Source: Eunapius fragilis (taxonomy: Eukaryota; Porifera; Demospongiae; Spongillida; Spongillidae). Taken from it: a stretch of DNA of 64,000 nucleotides. Location of the stretch: assembly GCA_963681505.1 (NCBI GenBank), contig OY811985.1:2528713-2592712 (forward strand), written 5' to 3'. Both the position numbers and the translations under genes were made by a program. This document shows, in pieces, positions 58,141-64,000 of the stretch (the stretch's first letter is position 1; each line of letters starts with the position of its first letter). The notes beneath the pieces are model-generated. The model saw only the letters and a program-made list of their open reading frames with translations, did no database searches and had not been told where the DNA came from.

Positions 58141-58345
58141 TTTTATTTTGGCGAACAATGCTTACGGTAGAAAAAAGTTCGTGACACAAGTGAAATATAA
58201 ATATATTTTTCTTATTATATATATATATTTACACGTTTTACGGAGGGACACGGGAAGCGTTTTATAAATAGAACAAGTGGTTTCAACTGGGAGGCCGTCT
58301 TATCACTAGCAGTGCGTTGTAACATAGTTGAGAGCAGCTGTAAGG
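58080..58345. repeat. Dispersed repeat shared with 33850-34110
   Basis: Shared blocks include CGGGAAGCGTTTTATAAATA and GCAGTGCGTTGTAAC. Here the hairpin arm is intact, while in the 33-kb copy one arm is disrupted. Confidence 0.65.
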
Positions 58346-58983
58346 TATATGCGTGCTGGAAGCGATTACAGGTCATGGTGACAGATTGGCATTAATTATT
58401 TTAAAACTATAAATATTCACCATCTTCAACTAACTCGTGCACAGAAGGGAATGCATGGCTCCTCCAAGTAAATGTGTACCAAATGTTGCAGCATGTAATT
58501 TCAATGCCACTATTTATGCTCAATCTGCAAGCATTTTGCTTTTACTTTGTCATTTCTAATTGTATACATATTCCAAACATTTTGTATACTTAATGTTTTC
58601 ATTGCTGTTATTTTTGCTATTCTGTGGTGCACCCTGATTTTCAAACAAGAAGGGAAGGGTTCTACCAAGAAGGTGAATGTAGTCACAATGGAGCTCAGTG
58701 CAGGTGCATCCTCCCCTTCTATGTTGGCTAGGGGTCTTCTATGTTGGCTAGGGGTATGGGGGAGCACTGTACAGTTTCCCAATTGGTTGTGTTGTGGCAA
58801 AGTCCCAGAAACCTTGGTATAGAGATGAGTTTTTTATGTGACTTTCCATATGTTACAGACAATCTTTGGTACACCAACACTCAATCTGCCCTTTCTCTAA
58901 CAACTCTTTCCCTCCCAACAGTATGAACTGGCCACACCCACTATCGGCTTACTGAAAACCAAGCATATCCCACTGATACTGTA

Positions 58984-59055
58984 AGGGTGTCCCTCATGTA
59001 CCAGTATAAGGGTGTCCCTCATGTACTAGTATAAGGATGTCCCTCATGTACCATA
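58984..59055 (-). repeat. Three units of the 25-bp minisatellite, inverted
   Basis: AGTATAAGGGTGTCCCTCAT units, the reverse complement of the array at 39857-40142. Confidence 0.9.
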
Positions 59056-59267
59056 AATAGTAAGTTCTAAGTCATTTTAAATCTCTCAATGGTACACATT
59101 CAGAATTTCAGCGTATATAGTGATTGGCATGGGATAGTTGTGAGTGTACATGTGTGTGTATGAGTGTGTGAGTCTGTAAATGGATGCACGTAACGGAATA
59201 TGGGACATGAGGCATGGTGCATCATGATGTGGTAGGTGCTGTGAGACAGCACTGTCCCATCACTGTT

Positions 59268-59690
59268 CCCATCACATTCCCTCCTTCCCATCACTGTCCC
59301 CTCCTTCCCATCACTGTCCCCTCCTTCCCATCACTGTCCCCTAATTCCCATCACTGTCCCCTCCTTCCCATCACTGTCCCCTCCTTCCCATCACTGTCCC
59401 CTCCTTCCCATCACTGTCCCCTCCTTCCCATCACTGTCCCCTCCTTCCCATCACTGTCCCCTTCTTCCCATCACTGTCCCCTCCTTCCCATCACTGTCCC
59501 CTCCTTCCCATCACTGTCCCCTCCTTCCCATCACTGTCCACTCCTTCCCATCACTGTCCACTCCTTCCCATCACTGTCCACTCCTTCCCATCACTGTCCA
59601 CTCCTTCCCATCACTGTCCCTCTCCTTCTCATCTCTATCGTCCCCTTCTCCCCATCACTGTCCTCTCCTTCCCATCACTGTCCTGGGATA
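59268..59690 (+). repeat. 20-bp minisatellite, ~20 units
   Basis: Unit CATCACTGTCCCCTCCTTCC, with a block of four consecutive variants (GTCCACTCC). The open frame across it is an artefact of the repeat. Confidence 0.95.
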
Positions 59691-60372
59691 AAACACACCT
59701 AGTGGCTGGTCCTTCCTTTTTATTCGACTAGGCCAACCATCCCTTCGTTCATTAATGACCATTTCATCACTGGCCATGAATTCAGATACGTCTAAGAAGG
59801 CACTTCTTTCACTGCTAGCTCAAGGTGGTGGAACAATTACCTATCTCCATAATAGGCATGAACCAGAGCGAGCCAGATACGAGGATGTAGCTACAGCATG
59901 TGGTGTGCATGTGTGTGCTCACTGTTACTCGTGACTGGGCACCGCTTCTCATTAGTATTGGGGAGGGAGAGGAGTACATGATACAGATACATACTACCAT
60001 GGCAGCTTTATATTAATATTTGAATTGCACAAAAAAGATAAGTCAGTCAGTAGGCTTGGACATAGTACTGAAGTCGTCACAATGATCATGATTAGTCTGT
60101 ATTATTATTATCAATCCAGAATTCATCATGCTGAATAATACCATCCACAGGAGACACCATTTGGCCACTTGATAGCAGGATTCGTCGACAATGGATACTT
60201 GGCCACACATGCTACTCCAGCCTAGTCAAAATCAATTATCACAATTAAATATCTTCGAAGGTTAGTTCGATTGGTATTTTCAAGTTAGCAAAAATTACCT
60301 GGACTAACAGGAGTGATAGCAAAGATGTTGTAGTGAAAATCCACAGAAACGCACGGAAAAGAAGCCCATCAA
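59691..60372. other. Intergenic, no gene seen
   Basis: Nothing recognised. Confidence 0.4.
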
Positions 60373-60603
60373 TTGATGTATACAAGTGGCTATATCCCAG
60401 AGATCTTGAACACGGATATATTAGTACCAAATTGGATGGTCATTATAATGCAGAAGTTGGATCTTACTCCTTTGCAGCGTGGTGATAAACACAAACGTCA
60501 ACAAGCCATTTCTATACTTCTTGAAGCAGGTTTTGTGCATGGTGATTTGAGGAATGCTAAACATATTCCACCAGTAATACAGGTACAGGAATTGCTGCTG
60601 TAG
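60373..60603 (+). pseudogene. Kinase-like fragment (HGDLR type)
   Basis: The frame has WMVIIMQKLDLTPL, then AISILLEAGFVHGDLRNAK. This fits the hinge and catalytic loop of protein-kinase-like proteins with HGDLR in place of HRDLK. The Asn after the loop is displaced (NAKH), and no DFG segment follows. An isolated exon or relic; a donor-like CAG|GTACAG lies at the end. Family is uncertain. Confidence 0.35.
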
Positions 60604-61426
60604 CTCCATCACCGCATTGGAATGAATTATAGTATGGAAAATCACTCAGTTCTTTGAGCCTTGGTGATTCATAATATGCTTCAAACTTTTGTATAATTGT
60701 TGATTTCAATGCTTTAAAACAATAATGAGTTAGAAATACGTGAACCACAGATATATGCTAAACGTATGGGTATGGAGATACTTCAGATCTTCAGGGTAAC
60801 AAAAGAAATATTTTCCTGTGATATGGCGGTACCCCTCTCCCCCCCCCCCCCCCCCCCTTCCATGGACCCCTCTCTCCCCTATGGTGATGCACCCGGAGTG
60901 TCCAGGACGTGGATGTAGGACCTGCTCTTGGCCAAGATGCTGGCAGAGGAAGAGGGCTGGAGGGCATGGTTGAAGTGGCGAGAAGGCCTGCTCGTACAGG
61001 CAGAGATATATCAATCTCTCTGAATCTGATTCAGAGAGATCAAATGTTAATAACTTAGGTTTCGGCAGGTCCAAGGTACAGATGTGACTTATACCTCGCA
61101 GGGAGAACATTTACACAGAGATGAGATATATAAAGGAGTTACTGCTACGCTACTCCATTTTATTACATATGACTAGTGTTAGTTAAGTAAATTTTATAGT
61201 TTTGTGAACACAATAATGCATCAGATACTATTTTTCCTTGGTTCTCTCCAGATATTTTATGGATCTCCCTCCCTCACGCAGGCCGGTCCAATTATGTGCG
61301 TATGGTCTGGGGCCCGAGACTAGCGTTTGCGGGTAAACTTGCATATACGTATACATGCAGTATAATTTTTTAACTCTCACAATCCGCTATATTATATATA
61401 CACTATACTGCATGCATGTGGTCATC
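60604..61426. other. Intergenic, poly(C) run
   Basis: Contains C19 at 60839-60857 and nothing else recognised. Confidence 0.5.
60839..60857 (+). repeat. Poly(C) run, 19 bases
   Basis: Uninterrupted C tract. Confidence 0.93.
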
Positions 61427-62347
61427 TCATTCACTAATCATTCCGCACGCACTGCTGGGAGGAATTAAACTGTATCTTCGAGCACTGGTGCTTCGTAACT
61501 TCAGCATGACTCCAATGTGTATGAATAATGCCAGCCCTGCACTCCACACGAAGCCTCCATAAGCCGCCTGGTCCACAATATTAAGCATCCACTCGTACTT
61601 AGTGAATGGCGAGATTAATGTTAGAGCGATCAGTACAGAAAAAATAATTGGATAAGACAACAAGGGAAGCATTTGTTTCATAGCGACTCTGTTCTTTTTA
61701 GATACCTTCGACTTTGAGAATGATCTGCACATCAGTACAATTAGCATAACGATGATCAGGATCAGAACGGCCGAACAAATGAATACAATAGGTCCATAGA
61801 CAAGCACAAACGCTTCAATAATTCCCGCCTTGTTTATGTTGCGAGAGCAGTTGTACGTTTCTTGAATCCAACACCATGGTGATTGGTGAAATTGCTCTCC
61901 GTAAGTGTTTGTTATGAACGGTACGGCAGCCAAAATTGCGGGAATAAGCAATGCAAAAGTCACGTAGTAAACTTCTAGCTTCTTCAAATTTTTATAACAC
62001 ACGGCAAAAAAAAATAGGTGCACCGTCAATACAAAAGTGAAGACTAGCTTTAGCGAGAAGACGTACACGTTTAAAAATGCATTCGCCAGACACAGTGGTC
62101 GATAGACACTGCCTGCATACGTTATGATGGGCAGTTGTATAGCATCAAGTATGCACGTGATTCCGTATGCAAGAGCGCTGGCCACTTGATAGATGGCCAA
62201 TCGATAAATCAATTGTCTGTGAAGCTTAAGACTTACTGCTAAAATGATGGAGGCTGCACACAAGACCGTACCGGCTCCACAAAACGAACCTTCCAAGATG
62301 CTGGCTTCTTTGTACCTGTATGCGCTGCAGTTCTCCGATAAGTTCAT
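61427..62347 (-). CDS. Seven-transmembrane receptor, paralogue of the first GPCR
   Basis: A single exon of 306 residues from ATG at 62347 (MNLSENCSAYRYKEAS). The N-terminal tail is short with an N-glycosylation site (NCS). Membrane segments lie near 20-41, 49-68, 84-117, 126-144, 172-207, 223-247 and 262-283. Cys86 and the Cys of WCW (158-160) are placed for the usual disulfide. Shared with 1576-2652: SLKLHRQ/SLRLYRQ, AIYQV/ALYQV, CYKNLKKLEV/MYKNIKKVEV, MKQMLPLLSY/LKQMAPLLTY. It lacks the long Ser/Thr C-tail of the other. It belongs to the same orphan family; the ligand is unknown. Confidence 0.87.
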   Translation of the reverse strand: MNLSENCSAYRYKEASILEGSFCGAGTVLCAASIILAVSLKLHRQLIYRLAIYQVASALAYGITCILDAIQLPIITYAGSVYRPLCLANAFLNVYVFSLKLVFTFVLTVHLFFFAVCYKNLKKLEVYYVTFALLIPAILAAVPFITNTYGEQFHQSPWCWIQETYNCSRNINKAGIIEAFVLVYGPIVFICSAVLILIIVMLIVLMCRSFSKSKVSKKNRVAMKQMLPLLSYPIIFSVLIALTLISPFTKYEWMLNIVDQAAYGGFVWSAGLALFIHIGVMLKLRSTSARRYSLIPPSSACGMISE

Positions 62348-62995
62348 ATTTCTACACGGCTAACATGCTAAATAGACTGGCGTAGCACAGCTTTTCTAAA
62401 CTGCTAAATAGACTGCATGCATCATTCGCTAATCATTCAGGGCTAATTATAACAACGTAACCATTAACTAAATTCATCGATATCGAGCTAAGGAATTCAC
62501 GAAGCAGAATGCGATTTTGCATGGAAATACAAGACCGAAGCCTATTATGTTTGTAAGTAGAACTGTAGATTCATTAATAAATAAATAGTATAGCAATAAT
62601 GTGTCTGTATTGTACATGTATTCATGATGATTCTCTTCATTAATATTATAATTATATCGCGCGGCGCGCGGAAAAATGAAATCTGGGAGGGGGGGGGGGG
62701 GGGGGACGTTATACGCGCGCCAGGGTCGACTTGAGGGTTTACGTCACGCCGCGTCAAGTAATGCAGCTTGCAAATTAGTGTGGCGCCGCAGGCGCCCCGT
62801 CCACAAAGATGGCGAGTGTACAGTACGTGGCGCCATTAAAGAGTTTCAATGAAGAGTACTAGTGTCGGGAGGGAGGGACGGGTGCAATCGGAGGTCGGAT
62901 TCGAGTCGGGGGTGAAAAGTTGTTCCACGCGCGTGACCCCAAACACCCATGCCAAGTGTACAAATTCTAATGTCGCAACTCTCTGCTCATATATT
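62348..62995. other. Upstream of the second GPCR
   Basis: Contains G17 at 62689-62705 and a CpG-rich patch around 62700-62830 with AAAGATGGCGAG, a possible promoter element. No gene called. Confidence 0.35.
62689..62705 (+). repeat. Poly(G) run, 17 bases
   Basis: Follows a CGCG-rich patch. Confidence 0.93.
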
Positions 62996-63262
62996 TGCAT
63001 GTTAGCAACAACACCCACGTGCACATGGCGGTTGAAGGCAATTAGAAGTGGTTGGTGAGAGAGCTGGGCTGATGCTGAGTTCGTCAGTGGACGAGATGTA
63101 TTGTTGTTTTACAGCAAGATACAACTCGTCCACTGACAAACTCAACTAGCACTATAAGATTGACATCTCTTTCATTCAGTCCGCAATAGCCCAGCTCTCA
63201 CCAGTTGTAAATTGCATGCTTTCTGCCGCCATGTGCGCGTGGGTGTATTTTGCTAATTTGCA
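62996..63262. repeat. Imperfect long inverted repeat (~265 bp)
   Basis: Outer pair GCATGTTAGCAACAACACCC with its complement near 63240; middle pair CACATGGCGG...TTGGTGAGAGAGCTGGGCT; inner pair GAGTTCGTCAGTGGACGAG (63077-63095) with 63125-63143. Probably a MITE. It has no coding capacity. Confidence 0.8.
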
Positions 63263-63530
63263 AGCCAATTTCCCATATTCCTCGTTACGTGGCGTAAAAG
63301 AACGTAAACCAACAGACCCTATGTGGATACGCAAGGATGTCACTGTGGCTACGCCAGACTACAGGCTACAGCTATGGGATTCCAAATGTTACTCTTCGTA
63401 ACTATAACCTGTCAATACCTTTTGCGCATACTTCTGTGTGCGTGCCATTCATGTAGTAAACTGTCTAAAATATATTACGCTTTTTTCAAGATGTACATGA
63501 ATGCACATTTCTGAAACTGCATGACAGAAG

Positions 63531-64000
63531 CTAATACAACCTTCCTGGCATAAACCCGGGACCTGTTTGCTGTGGTCCAGTGAACTGCCCCGTAGCCTGC
63601 TGCCTCATCATCATCCCTTGCTGGGGTTGCTGCCCGCCCAGAGCGGGGAAACCCCCTTGCTGATTAATCAACTGCTGTTGCATTTGCATGGGCGTGGCCC
63701 CCGCCATTCTCATTGGTGCGCGGAACGGGAACGGCTGCTGCTGCTGCTGCTGCTGCTGCCTCAGTAGCATCCGCTGTCTGATCATAAGCTGTTGCTGCTG
63801 CTGCTGCTGCCTGAACATATCCATCTGTGTTGACTGGAACATTGGATTTGGCTGGACTGGGAGGGGCTGCTGCTGCATGAACATCTGGTTTTGCTGCTGC
63901 TGCTGCTGATTCATCGCGCGCACATTCTGCAGCGTCCTGACCATCTGGGCCCTGGGTACCCCACTCGTGACAAAGGGTCCCTGGAGAGCTGCTCCCCTCG
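63531..64000 (-). CDS. 3' end of a Gln-rich protein (partial)
   Basis: The frame is open from the window edge to a TAG at 63531-63533, so the gene begins outside. About 156 residues are visible, with three CAG-rich Gln runs (6-8 Gln), many Met and Pro, and a Gly/Pro/Gln end (GPGFMPGRLY). Such regions are typical of transcription coactivators and RNA-binding factors, but no domain identifies it. The Met at 63944 is internal. CAG tracts here may vary in length between individuals. Confidence 0.65.
   Translation of the reverse strand, partial: RGAALQGPFVTSGVPRAQMVRTLQNVRAMNQQQQQQNQMFMQQQPLPVQPNPMFQSTQMDMFRQQQQQQQLMIRQRMLLRQQQQQQQQPFPFRAPMRMAGATPMQMQQQLINQQGGFPALGGQQPQQGMMMRQQATGQFTGPQQTGPGFMPGRLY

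Noticed and set aside
59214..59702. 162-residue Ser/Pro-rich frame
   Set aside because: It is a 20-bp minisatellite read through; no start context or domain.
62808..62870. Short frame MASVQYVAPLKSFNEEY in a CpG-rich patch
   Set aside because: Only 17 codons, with no clear donor; more likely promoter-type sequence.

Overview
This is eukaryotic DNA, most likely from an invertebrate animal; a sponge fits best, but that is an inference. Supporting signs are genes split by GT-AG introns (some only ~60-110 bp), two intronless seven-transmembrane receptors of the WCW type, a GDE-type membrane glycerophosphodiesterase, a MACPF protein, and a large load of DNA transposons, fold-back elements and retroelements. 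Nothing looks bacterial, and I found no rRNA, tRNA or CRISPR array.

Host genes, left to right: the 3' end of an unrecognised Ser/Thr-rich protein (1-912, +); a 358-aa GPCR (1576-2652, +); a GDPD2/GDPD5-like gene (17504-27155, +) whose 7.4-kb intron is filled with nested fold-back elements; a two-exon 651-aa MACPF-like gene (29457-27339, -), tail to tail with it; the C-terminal exons of a HECT-type gene (53144-51768, -); a short kinase-like fragment (60373-60603, +); a second GPCR related to the first (62347-61427, -); and the 3' end of a Gln-rich protein (64000-63531, -).

The rest is mostly mobile DNA. (a) Fold-back elements with GGGACRGT ends sit in TA runs: 6689-11359 and 19629-23237, both with long polypyrimidine/polypurine arms; an older relative, 19281-25918, that was split by insertions; and small MITEs. 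(b) A distinctive family has four copies (11368-13072, 30255-32593, 34178-38500, 41993-43372). One end is a small 4-nt-loop hairpin followed by ATATAGGA; the other end is a ~290-bp palindrome that carries hairpin plus TATAGGA signals again. Three copies carry a gene for a basic protein with 15-residue repeats, beginning MPSR or MPSH. This is my candidate for an undescribed system. (c) A decayed Ty3-like LTR retrotransposon (44558-50524) has a hAT element (47097-49745) inserted in its integrase, with an exact 8-bp target duplication. (d) There are retroelement fragments with a restriction-like endonuclease signature inside copy three, a second hAT-like transposase remnant (55080-53650), hAT-type MITEs, minisatellites, and eight poly(G)/poly(C) runs of at least 16 bases.

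Gene models were built by eye from reading frames and splice-site phase. Family names rest on recognised motifs, not on database searches.
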